Source: Corynebacterium suedekumii (GTDB taxonomy: Bacteria > Actinomycetota > Actinomycetes > Mycobacteriales > Mycobacteriaceae). Taken from it: DNA of 64,000 bases. The DNA lies in assembly GCF_030252185.1 (NCBI RefSeq), contig NZ_CP126970.1, positions 2,790,001-2,854,000 of the forward strand. The letters are read 5' to 3'. A model generated the notes under the pieces. It did not search any database. It was not told where the DNA came from and saw only the letters and a program-made list of their open reading frames with translations. Every line of letters begins with the position of its first letter. Position 1 is the first letter of the stretch. The translations under genes and the position numbers were made by a program. Shown here piece by piece: positions 55,128 through 63,266 of the stretch.

Positions 55128-55895
55128 GTGGCCCGACCCCAGCAGTACGAGGAGATAGCGGCCTACCTCCGCAACGCCATCCGGGAGGGCACCTTCGAGC
55201 CGGGTGATCCGCTGCCGTCCGAGGCGGAGCTGTGCCGGCGTTTCGACTCCGCCCGGGGCACGGTCCGGCAGGCACTGTCACTCCTGCGCAGCGAGGGCGT
55301 CATCTCCTCCGGTCAGGGGCGTCGTTCGCGGGTGCTGGACACGGTACCGACGCAGTCGTTCGACAACATCTTCTCCTTCAGCCAGTGGTGCGTGCGTTCC
55401 GGTATCGAACCGGGGCAGGTGACGCAGTGGGTGACCCGCAAACCGGCCGACGACGCCCTCGCCGCGGCCCTCGAGCTCCCGGACCGGGCGCCGGTGGTCT
55501 CCGTCTTCCGCCTGCGCCTCATGGACGGGGAACCGGCCATGGTGGAGCGGCTCAACTACCCCTTCGAGGTCGGGCAGCATGTCCTGGCGTTCGATACCGA
55601 CTCCGGGTCGATCTACCAGCACCTCATCACCTCCGGGGTGGACATCCGCACCGCGACCCGGACCATCGACGCCATCGGCGCCGATGAGGAGGACGCCGCC
55701 CTGCTCGACGTCCCGGTGGGTACTCCCCTGCTCCGGGTGCGTCGACGTGCGTTCACCACCGAGGGCACCCCGATCGAGTCCTCCGACGACCGCTACCTCT
55801 TCGACAAGGCAAGTTTCACCATCAACTCCGTCCGGGACACCCCGTCGGGGCTGACGATGATCTCCACACCTGCAGGCCCTGAGGGGCCCCGGTAG
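55128..55895 (+). CDS. GntR/HutC-family regulator (UTRA domain), phosphonate island copy 2
   Basis: 255 aa, GTG 55128 with GAGGAG 6 nt upstream. Winged helix: QYEEIAAYLRNAIREGTFEPGDPLPSEAELCRRFDSARGTVRQALSLLRSEGVI; UTRA domain follows (FSQWCVRSGIEPGQ, GEPAMVERLNYPFEVGQHVLAFDTDSGSIYQ). Close paralogue of the regulator at 47646-48443. Divergent from the FAD oxidoreductase and 49 nt before the oligopeptide transporter operon. Likely senses a phosphonate-pathway molecule. Confidence 0.88.
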   Translation: MARPQQYEEIAAYLRNAIREGTFEPGDPLPSEAELCRRFDSARGTVRQALSLLRSEGVISSGQGRRSRVLDTVPTQSFDNIFSFSQWCVRSGIEPGQVTQWVTRKPADDALAAALELPDRAPVVSVFRLRLMDGEPAMVERLNYPFEVGQHVLAFDTDSGSIYQHLITSGVDIRTATRTIDAIGADEEDAALLDVPVGTPLLRVRRRAFTTEGTPIESSDDRYLFDKASFTINSVRDTPSGLTMISTPAGPEGPR

Positions 55896-55914
55896 TTTCC
55901 CCGGTAGTTTCCCC
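55890..55914. repeat. 12-bp tandem duplication at the GntR stop
   Basis: The unit GGTAGTTTCCCC occurs twice back to back. The first copy contains the TAG stop of the regulator gene; a second TAG is carried by the copy. Likely a replication slippage product. Confidence 0.6.
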
Positions 55915-55932
55915 CTGGACACCGTGCCCCAC

Positions 55933-55945
55933 TACCCTGTGGGCA
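55933..55945 (+). promoter_or_regulatory. candidate leaderless promoter of the oligopeptide operon
   Basis: TACCCT (55933-55938) ends 6 nt before ATG 55945; no Shine-Dalgarno. Confidence 0.35.
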
Positions 55946-57437
55946 TGACAGTACGTCGGGTGGCCGCCGTCATGGCGGTCCTGCTCAGCGCGGTGCTGGC
56001 GGCCTGCTCCGCCGGGCACACCGCCTCGCAGGTGGGCCGGGTCGCCGGGGAGGATGCCCTGGTGGTGGGCACCACCGGCGCGCCCGCGTCCCTCGACTTC
56101 ACCACGACCGGCGGGGCGGCGATCCCGCAGGCGCTCATGGCGAATGTCTATGAGGGGCTCGTCCGCATCGACGAGAGCGGGGAGATCGTCCCCCACCTGG
56201 CCACCTCCTGGGAGGTCAGCGAGGACAACACGGTCTACACCTTCACTTTGCGCGAGGGGGTGACCTTCTCCGACGGCACGCCCTTCGACGCGGCGACGGC
56301 GGCGTTCAGCATCGACTACGTGCGCGACGAATGGACGAACGGGCTGAAGTCGCAGATGGACGTCGTCGCCGCCGCCGAGGCCGTCGACGCGCGCACCCTG
56401 CGGGTGACCCTGGAGCGGCCGTCGAACCGGTGGCTGTGGTCGATGGGCACGCTCACCGGTGCGATGATGTCGCCGACGGGGGTGGATCAGCTGGCCACCA
56501 CCCCGGTCGGCACCGGCCCCTATGAGGTCGAGCAGTTCTCGGTCGGTGAGTCCGTCTCCTTCACCACCCGGGCGGACTACTGGGGGCAGCCCGCCCACCA
56601 GGATGCGGCGATCCGCTACTTCGCCGACGCCACCTCGGCGGTCAACGCGCTGCGCTCCGGGGACATCGACCTGGTGTGGGCGATGCAGGCGCCCGAGCTG
56701 CTGGACACCCTGCCCGAGGACGTGACCGTGGAGGTGGGCACCACCAACGGCGAGGTCATCGTGTCCATGAACAATGACCGCGCGCCCTTCGACGACGTGC
56801 GGGTGCGGCAGGCCGTCGCGCATGCCATCGACCGCGACGCCGTCAACCAGGTGGTGTGGGAGGGCCTGGCCACCGACACCGGTGGCGCACCCGTCCCGCC
56901 GACCGACCCGTGGTTCACCGGCGAGGACCACGTCCCCTTCGACCCGGAGCGTTCCCGGCAGCTGCTTGCCGACGCCGCCGTGGACCACCCCGAGATCACC
57001 ATCGCCGTCCCCTCCCTCCCGTACGCCCAGAACATCTCCGAACTGGTCTACTCGCAGCTCACCGACGTCGGCTTCGAGGTGAACCTCACCAGCGTGGAGT
57101 TCCCGGCGGTGTGGATCACGGAGGTGATGACCCTGCAGGACTACGACATGTCGATCATGGCGCACGTGGAGCCCGGGACATCCCGGCGTTGTTCGGCAAC
57201 CCCGACTACTACCTCGGCTACGACAACGAATCGGTCCGCGCCGATCTGCTCGCCGCGGACACCGCCGCCGACCCTGTGCCGGACATGGAACGGGCCGTGG
57301 CCACGATCATGTCCGAGGCGGGTGCGCTCACGGTGTTTAACCAGCCGAACATCGTCGTCTCCTCCCCCGGTGTCACCGGCATCAACCCGACGGTGGTCAC
57401 CGACGCCCTGGCCCTGGCCGGAATGGAGAAGTCATGA
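55945..57437 (+). pseudogene. oligopeptide/nickel ABC transporter substrate-binding lipoprotein, one-base frameshift
   Basis: About 497 aa if corrected. Signal peptide and lipobox SAVLAACSAG; SBP family 5 pattern (ALVVGTTGAPASLDF, LATSWEVSEDNTVYTFTLREGVTFSDGTPFDAA). The frame breaks near 57171-57177: the raw frame turns into a Ser/Arg/Thr-rich tail after MAHVEPG. With one extra C in GAGCCCGGG it continues RDIPALFGNPDYYLGYDNESVRADLL and ends EKS at 57437, where the stop overlaps the permease start (ATGA). Thus the intended end is 57437. Substrate (peptide, nickel, other) not determined. Confidence 0.78.
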
Positions 57438-58372
57438 TCCTCCGCGTCATCGCCCGCTTCCTCGTCTCCCTGTTCCTCGCCTCGGTGGCCATCTTCCTGC
57501 TGCTGCGCGCCATCCCGGGCGACCCGGCACGGGTGGCCCTCGGTGTCACCGCCACCGATGAGGCCGTCGCCGCGCTGGCGGAGCAGCTGGGGACGAACCG
57601 GCCGCTGGTCGTCCAGTACCTCGAGTGGGTGGGTGGTCTGCTCACCGGTGACTTCGGGGTCTCGCTGGCGTCACGCCAGGACATCACCCCTCTCGTCCTC
57701 GACCGGGCACAGGTCTCCCTCATCCTCTGCGGGGTGGCCATGATCGCCTCCCTGCTCATCGCCGTCCCGCTGGGCATGTGGGCGGCCCGGCGCGCGGACC
57801 GGCCCGACGGGGTCGCCGTGTCCGGGGCCTCCCAGATCGGCATCGCCATCCCCTCCTTCCTCGCCGGCATCCTCCTGGTGACCGTGTTCGCGGTGCAGCT
57901 CGGCTGGGTGCCGGCCAACGGGTGGATCCCACCTAACGAGGACGTCGGTGGTTTCCTCCAGCGGCTCATCCTGCCGGTCATCGCGCTGACGGCGGTGCAG
58001 GCGGCGATCCTCACCCGCTACGTGCGTTCGGCGATCCTCGAGGTCATGGACCGTGACTTCATGCGGACGGCGAGGTCGACGGGGGCGTCGATAAGCGAGG
58101 CGCTGTGGCGCCACGGACTGCGCAATGCCGCACTCCCGGTGCTCACGGTGACCGGGCTGCAGCTGACCTCGCTCATCGTCGGTGCCGTGGTCATCGAGCG
58201 CGTGTTCCTCATCCCCGGGCTCGGGTCGATGCTGCTCGACTCGGTGGCCCGGCGTGACCTCACGACGGTGCAGACGATCGTCATGCTGCTCGTCGTGTTC
58301 ACGCTGACGGTCAACCTCGTCGTCGACGTCGCCTACCGGCTCATCGACCCGCGGATCAGGAGGAGCGCATGA
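57434..58372 (+). CDS. oligopeptide-type ABC transporter permease (OppB/DppB type)
   Basis: 312 aa, six helices. EAA-type loop RTARSTGASISEALWRHGLRNAALPVLT, N-terminal RAIPGDPARVALG and GLLTGDFGVSL typical of DppB/OppB. Starts in ATGA overlap with the substrate-binding gene and ends in ATGA overlap with the next permease, so all are translationally coupled. Confidence 0.92.
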   Translation: MILRVIARFLVSLFLASVAIFLLLRAIPGDPARVALGVTATDEAVAALAEQLGTNRPLVVQYLEWVGGLLTGDFGVSLASRQDITPLVLDRAQVSLILCGVAMIASLLIAVPLGMWAARRADRPDGVAVSGASQIGIAIPSFLAGILLVTVFAVQLGWVPANGWIPPNEDVGGFLQRLILPVIALTAVQAAILTRYVRSAILEVMDRDFMRTARSTGASISEALWRHGLRNAALPVLTVTGLQLTSLIVGAVVIERVFLIPGLGSMLLDSVARRDLTTVQTIVMLLVVFTLTVNLVVDVAYRLIDPRIRRSA

Positions 58373-59184
58373 GACGACTCCCTGTCTCCGGCTGGATCGG
58401 CCTGGTCATCGTCGCCGCGACGGTGCTCATGGCGCTGATCTCCCTCGTGTGGACCCCCTACGACCCCGTCCACGCCGTGCCCGCCGACCGGCTCCTCGGC
58501 GCCAGCGGCGAGCACCTCATGGGCACCGACCGTTACGGGCGCGACGTGTTCTCCCGCATCATGGCCGGCGCGCAGATCACCCTGTTCGTCGGGCTCGTCG
58601 CCGTCGGCATCTCCGCCCTCATCGGCGTGCCCTTCGGCGTGTGGGCCGGCATGCGGCGCGGCTGGACCGAGGCCCTGATCATGCGCGGCGCCGACCTCAT
58701 GCTCGCCTTCCCCGCCCTCCTCCTGGCCATCATCACCGGCGCCGTCTTCGGGGCATCCACCGTCACCGCGATGGTGGCCATCGGCATCGCCGGCATCCCC
58801 GGATTCGCCCGCGTCGCCCGCGCCGGCACCCTGCAGGTGATGACCCAGGACTACATCGCCTCCGCCCGCGTCTCCCGGGTACCCGGCCTGGTCATCGCCG
58901 TACGGCACGTGCTACCCAACATCGGCGGGGTCATCGTCGTCCAGGCCTCCGTCGCCTTCGCCCTGGCCATCCTCGCCGAGGCCGCGCTGTCCTTCCTCGG
59001 CCTGGGCACCTCCCCGCCCGACCCGTCCTGGGGCCGCATGCTCCAGTCCGCCCAGGCCTCCCTCGGCTCCGCCCCGCAGCTGGCCCTGTGGCCCGGCCTG
59101 GCCATCGCCGTCACCGTCCTGGGCTTCAACCTCTTCGGCGACGGACTCCGCGACGCCCTCGACCCCCACCGGAGCCGACGATGA
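58369..59184 (+). CDS. oligopeptide-type ABC transporter permease (OppC/DppC type)
   Basis: 271 aa, six helices. Seen: HLMGTDRYGRDVFSRIMAGAQITL (typical DppC start), the EAA loop TLQVMTQDYIASARVSRVPGLVIAVRHVLPN, and LGFNLFGDGLRDALDPHR at the C-terminus. Pairs with the OppB-type permease. Its stop overlaps the ATPase start. Confidence 0.92.
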   Translation: MRRLPVSGWIGLVIVAATVLMALISLVWTPYDPVHAVPADRLLGASGEHLMGTDRYGRDVFSRIMAGAQITLFVGLVAVGISALIGVPFGVWAGMRRGWTEALIMRGADLMLAFPALLLAIITGAVFGASTVTAMVAIGIAGIPGFARVARAGTLQVMTQDYIASARVSRVPGLVIAVRHVLPNIGGVIVVQASVAFALAILAEAALSFLGLGTSPPDPSWGRMLQSAQASLGSAPQLALWPGLAIAVTVLGFNLFGDGLRDALDPHRSRR

Positions 59185-60656
59185 CCGCACCGAGCAAATC
59201 CGTCCTCACCGTCTCCGGCCTGCGGGTGAGCAGCAGCGTCTCCGGTGGTGGCCCCGGCACCTCAGCACCGCTGCTGCATGACATCTCCTTCGACCTCGGC
59301 GCCGGCGAACGCCTGGGCATCATCGGCGAATCCGGCTCCGGCAAGTCGCTGACCGCCCTGTCCGTCATGGGCCTGCTCCCCCGCGGGTTGTCGGCCTCCG
59401 GGTCGGTGACGGTCATGGGGCAGGAGATCATCGGCCTCGACGACCGGCGCATGCGGCGGTTGCGCGGCTCCGTGGTGTCCATGGTCTTCCAGGAACCCAT
59501 GACCGCCCTCGACCCGCTCATGACCGTGGGCAGACAGGTCGCCGAGGCCGCCGGCCGGACGGACGTCGCCGACCTCTTCGAGGACGTCGCCCTCGACCCC
59601 GCCCGCATGACCGCCTACCCCCACGAACTCTCCGGCGGCCAACGCCAACGCGTCCTCATCGCCATGGCCCTGGCGGATGACCCCGAGCTGCTCATCTGCG
59701 ATGAACCCACCACCGCCCTCGACGTCACCGTCCAGGACCAGATCCTCGACCTTCTCGACGAACTGGTGGACAAGAAGGGCGTGTCCCTGCTGTTCATCAC
59801 CCACGATCTCGGGGTGATCAACCGGATGTGCCGGCGGGTGCTGGTGATGTCCGGCGGCGAGATCGTGGAGGCGGGCCCGACCGGACAGATCCTTCGCGCC
59901 CCCGCCCACCCGTACACGCAGAAACTCGTCGCCGCCTCCCTGCCGGGATCCCCCGCCGAGGTGGGCCCGGTGGGCGAACCGGTCCTGGCGCTGCGTGAGG
60001 TCACCCGCCGCTATGGGACGACGCTGGCACTCGACGATGTCACCCTCGAGGTCCGCCGGGGTGAGCGCCTCGGCGTCGTCGGTGGCTCCGGCTCCGGCAA
60101 GACCACGCTCCTGCGTCAGTTCGCCGGCCTCGACTCCCCAGACTCCGGAGTCGTGGAGGTCGACGCCGGCGTCCAGGTCGTCTTCCAGGACCCCCACTCC
60201 TCCCTCAACCCCCGGCTGTCCGTCGGCCGGTCCATCGCCGAGGGCATGGGGCGGCGGCACTCGCCGCGCGTCGCCGAGGTGCTCACCGAGGTCGGCCTGC
60301 CCGAGGATGCCGCCGGCCGCTACCCCCACCAGTTCTCCGGCGGCCAACGCCAGCGCATCTCCATCGCCCGCGCCGTCGCCGGCAAACCGGAGATCCTGCT
60401 GGCCGACGAACCCGTCTCCGCCCTCGATGTCTCCGTCCGCGCCCAGGTCCTCGACCTGCTCGACCGCCTCGTCGACGAATACGGCCTCACCCTGGTGTTC
60501 ATCTCCCACGACCTCTCCGTCGTCCGCGAGGTCTGTACCAGCGTCGCCGTCATGCACCAGGGCCGCATCGTCGAACACGGCCCCACCGAACAGGTGTGGG
60601 CGAACCCGCAGCACGAGTACACCCGCTCGCTGCTGGCGGCGATCCCCCGGTTATAG
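59181..60656 (+). CDS. fused oligopeptide ABC transporter ATPase (OppD-OppF)
   Basis: 491 aa. Two ATPase domains in one chain: Walker A GESGSGKSLTALSVMG and GGSGSGKTTLLRQFAG; signatures LSGGQRQRVLIAMAL and FSGGQRQRISIARAV; Walker B ELLICDEPTTALD and EILLADEPVSALD. The second domain is shortened (no OppF C-terminal zinc/extension). Drives the two permeases; last gene of the operon, 4 nt from the convergent thpR. Confidence 0.93.
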   Translation: MTAPSKSVLTVSGLRVSSSVSGGGPGTSAPLLHDISFDLGAGERLGIIGESGSGKSLTALSVMGLLPRGLSASGSVTVMGQEIIGLDDRRMRRLRGSVVSMVFQEPMTALDPLMTVGRQVAEAAGRTDVADLFEDVALDPARMTAYPHELSGGQRQRVLIAMALADDPELLICDEPTTALDVTVQDQILDLLDELVDKKGVSLLFITHDLGVINRMCRRVLVMSGGEIVEAGPTGQILRAPAHPYTQKLVAASLPGSPAEVGPVGEPVLALREVTRRYGTTLALDDVTLEVRRGERLGVVGGSGSGKTTLLRQFAGLDSPDSGVVEVDAGVQVVFQDPHSSLNPRLSVGRSIAEGMGRRHSPRVAEVLTEVGLPEDAAGRYPHQFSGGQRQRISIARAVAGKPEILLADEPVSALDVSVRAQVLDLLDRLVDEYGLTLVFISHDLSVVREVCTSVAVMHQGRIVEHGPTEQVWANPQHEYTRSLLAAIPRL

Positions 60657-60660
60657 GCGG

Positions 60661-61182
60661 CTATAGACGGACCGTCTCCAGCACCTCGTAGCGCGGTCCC
60701 CCGCCCCGGCCCCGCCCGAGATGGGACTCCATGAGCACCAGCTCGTCGCAGGTGAAATCCGGGCCGTCGTAGATGCTCAGCGCGTGCACGATGTCCCCGA
60801 CCAGCCACCGCTCCCGCGACCGCGCGATGGTCAGGTGCGGCTTCTGGCTGACCTCCTCATCGATGGCGCAGTCGGCCATGAGGTTCCTTAGCGGCCGCAC
60901 CTGCCCAGTGATGCCCATCCACAGCGTCCGGTGGGAGAACGAGCCCGCACCCCGCAGGTTGAGTGTCAGCGGGTGGGAGGCAGCGGCCGCCTGTGAGAGG
61001 TGAACCCCCAGGTCGGAGTGGTCGTTGGGCTGTTGGCCGTAGAACGCCAGGGTGATGTGCCAGTTGTCCGGATCCACCCACCGCAGCGCCTGCGGATGCG
61101 TCTCACGGATCGGCCGCACCGCCGCGACCAGGTGTTCCCGGGCGTCCCGGGACGGGATGAGGGCAGCAAACAGTCTCTTCAT
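60661..61182 (-). CDS. thpR: RNA 2',3'-cyclic phosphodiesterase
   Basis: 173 aa, 2H phosphoesterase. Two catalytic HxTx motifs, NWHITLAFYG and KPHLTIARSRE. Opens RLFAALIPSRDAREHL as in ThpR/LigT. Opens 2',3'-cyclic phosphates at RNA ends or ligates them in reverse. It lies 6 nt downstream of the ADP-ribosylglycohydrolase-family gene on the same strand. Together they may process RNA or nucleotide ends. Confidence 0.9.
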   Translation of the reverse strand: MKRLFAALIPSRDAREHLVAAVRPIRETHPQALRWVDPDNWHITLAFYGQQPNDHSDLGVHLSQAAAASHPLTLNLRGAGSFSHRTLWMGITGQVRPLRNLMADCAIDEEVSQKPHLTIARSRERWLVGDIVHALSIYDGPDFTCDELVLMESHLGRGRGGGPRYEVLETVRL

Positions 61183-61188
61183 CGCCGC

Positions 61189-62562
61189 TCAGCGTACGTC
61201 GAAGCTGCCCGCCCGGTCGAACACCAGCCGCACCGTCTCCTTCTCCCCCACAAACCTGCTTATCGACGCCGCCCTCACCCCCTCATCCGTCATCACCACC
61301 GCCTGTGGCCCCAGGCGCGAGTCCAGGGAACGGTGACCGAGCCGCGACAGGCCGTACACCGCGCCGATGGCGCGGGGCAGGGGGACGGGGGCGTCGACAC
61401 GCATCTCCGGCGTGACCTCCACCGTCAGCGACCACCGCCCCTGACCCTCCGGGGTCAGCGCCGGCTCGCGGTCCGGGAACCACGTGAACGGCGGAGCGAC
61501 GGCGCGGTGGACGTGACCGTCGACGATCTCGAAATCACCGGATTCTGCGACCGTGCGCACCGCCGCGGTGTCGAAAGGCGCGGCGTCGAGCATGGCCTGC
61601 AGCTGCGTGCGACCCGCGTCGAGCTCCGCGGCGATCCACTCGGGGATGAGCGGGCTGTCGATGCTCAGGAGCGCATCCACGAGGCGGGTGGCGTCGTTCG
61701 GGTGGTACTCGGGCGGCCGGTTGCGCTTCGGCCGGCAGGAATCCACCGCGTCGATCCAGCGCCGCGGAATCCCGTCGACCCCGTGAACCGCGCCGAGGAA
61801 CGCCCCGACGATCGCCGCATTGGTGTCCGTGTCCCCACCCCGGCCGACGGTGCGGACCAGCGACTCCTCGAACCCGCCCCCACGCGCGGCCTCGAAGACC
61901 GTGAGCTGGAAGGCGTGACGCACCCAGCCCTGCTTCTCGAAGACGTCCGGCGGAGCTGCGCGTTCCGCCTCCTCGACGAGCGGGCGCAGCTCACCGGCGT
62001 GCTCCCGGAACAACGGCAGCGGATCCGCCCCCGTACCGATCACCTCCGCCAGCACCCGCACCCACAGCGCATTGACCTGCTGACAGAACTCATTCGGATG
62101 CGAGAGCATGGCATCCTGCCGGGCGATGTCCGCAGCCCGGGCGGGATCCCGATGGAACGCGATCGCCACCGGACTGACCCGCATGAGCGCACCGTTGGCC
62201 TGGGTGCCCGGATTCGGGGTGCCGTACCGGAACGCCGACCTGGTGGCATCCCCCTGATCGAACGGATCCGAATTGCTCCACCGCCGGTAGGAGGCGACCA
62301 CATCCTCCCGGTCGTACCCGTTGTTGCGGACCAGCGACCTCGCCAGAGCCAGCGCCAGCTCCGAATCATCCGTCGGCTGGCCCGCGGCGAGACTGAACGG
62401 CCCACCGTCCGCCAGCTCCCGCACCCCCTCCGGGTACTCTGCGGCGATGCTCTCCTGGGTACGGAACTCCACCAGGGAACCCAGGCTGTCCCCGATGAGC
62501 TGCCCGTACCAGGCACCGAGCGCGCGGTTACGAATGTCGTTGTTGTCTGTCATTGCTGTCAT
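61189..62562 (-). CDS. ADP-ribosylglycohydrolase-family protein (DraG-like)
   Basis: 457 aa. DraG/ARH fold over residues ~10-290: LGAWYGQLIGDSLG, QPTDDSELALALARSL (Mg-binding), and VGRGGDTDTNAAIVGAFLGAVHG (second metal motif). The C-terminal ~150 residues (FDTAAVRTVAESGDFEIVDGHVHRAVAPPFTWF) are an extra domain not seen in minimal ARH proteins. It removes ADP-ribose from proteins, nucleic acids or small molecules; the substrate is not defined. ATG 62562, with a second ATG at 62553. Confidence 0.85.
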   Translation of the reverse strand: MTAMTDNNDIRNRALGAWYGQLIGDSLGSLVEFRTQESIAAEYPEGVRELADGGPFSLAAGQPTDDSELALALARSLVRNNGYDREDVVASYRRWSNSDPFDQGDATRSAFRYGTPNPGTQANGALMRVSPVAIAFHRDPARAADIARQDAMLSHPNEFCQQVNALWVRVLAEVIGTGADPLPLFREHAGELRPLVEEAERAAPPDVFEKQGWVRHAFQLTVFEAARGGGFEESLVRTVGRGGDTDTNAAIVGAFLGAVHGVDGIPRRWIDAVDSCRPKRNRPPEYHPNDATRLVDALLSIDSPLIPEWIAAELDAGRTQLQAMLDAAPFDTAAVRTVAESGDFEIVDGHVHRAVAPPFTWFPDREPALTPEGQGRWSLTVEVTPEMRVDAPVPLPRAIGAVYGLSRLGHRSLDSRLGPQAVVMTDEGVRAASISRFVGEKETVRLVFDRAGSFDVR

Positions 62563-62571
62563 CCTTGTCGG

Positions 62572-63162
62572 CTAGGAGGTGGTGATCCGGCGGTCGGGGC
62601 CTTCGACCCGGATGGCGTGGGACCCGAGCTCGCAGGTGAGAACATCATCGGTGGGCTTCGAGCAGGTGACGCTGCCCAGCGTGACCTGTTCCCCGGTGTT
62701 GAGGTCCCGGGGCGGCGGTGGGCCACCTTCCGAGACGGTGTACGCGGTCCCGGCCACGTTGAGGGTCACTGCGTTCGGCCGCCCACTGAACAGTCCCTCC
62801 ACGTCCGGCACCGAATCATCGGCCGTGCCACTGCAGGTCACGCTGTCCCCCGGAGTGGCGATGACACAGAAACCCGTTGCCGGGCCGCCGGTACGGAAGT
62901 CGAAGGAATAGACGCCGAAACCGCTGAACTCACTCGCCTCGACCGGGGCCAGAGCGGCGGAGGTGGGCGTCGCCGTGGCCGTGGGAGTGGCAGGTTCTGC
63001 CTGTTCCGTAGCTGTGCTCTGCGGCACCGCCTCCACCGTCGAGGTCACCACCTGGGTGACCACGACCTGATCGTGAGAATCATCGGCGCTGCAGGCGCTG
63101 AGAGCGAGAGTCGAGGCAAACAGGGCGATGAAGGAGCCGGCGAGGCGGTGTCGACTGGTCAT
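62572..63162 (-). CDS. putative lipoprotein
   Basis: 196 aa from ATG 63162. Signal peptide and lipobox TLALSACSAD (Cys ~24), a Thr/Ala/Pro linker to ~residue 75, then a small beta-rich domain with four Cys (FCVI, VTCSG, VTCSK, LTCEL) that likely form two disulfides outside the cell. No named family. Ends 9 nt before the ADP-ribosylglycohydrolase-family start. Confidence 0.72.
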   Translation of the reverse strand: MTSRHRLAGSFIALFASTLALSACSADDSHDQVVVTQVVTSTVEAVPQSTATEQAEPATPTATATPTSAALAPVEASEFSGFGVYSFDFRTGGPATGFCVIATPGDSVTCSGTADDSVPDVEGLFSGRPNAVTLNVAGTAYTVSEGGPPPPRDLNTGEQVTLGSVTCSKPTDDVLTCELGSHAIRVEGPDRRITTS

Positions 63163-63266
63163 GATGCTGACATTAAGCCAGGAGTGGCCGGGCCGCGACG
63201 GAAACGGGGAACGGTCCCCGGACGGGGTTGATGCGTGGGGACGCACAGACATGGGAGGATTGGGGC

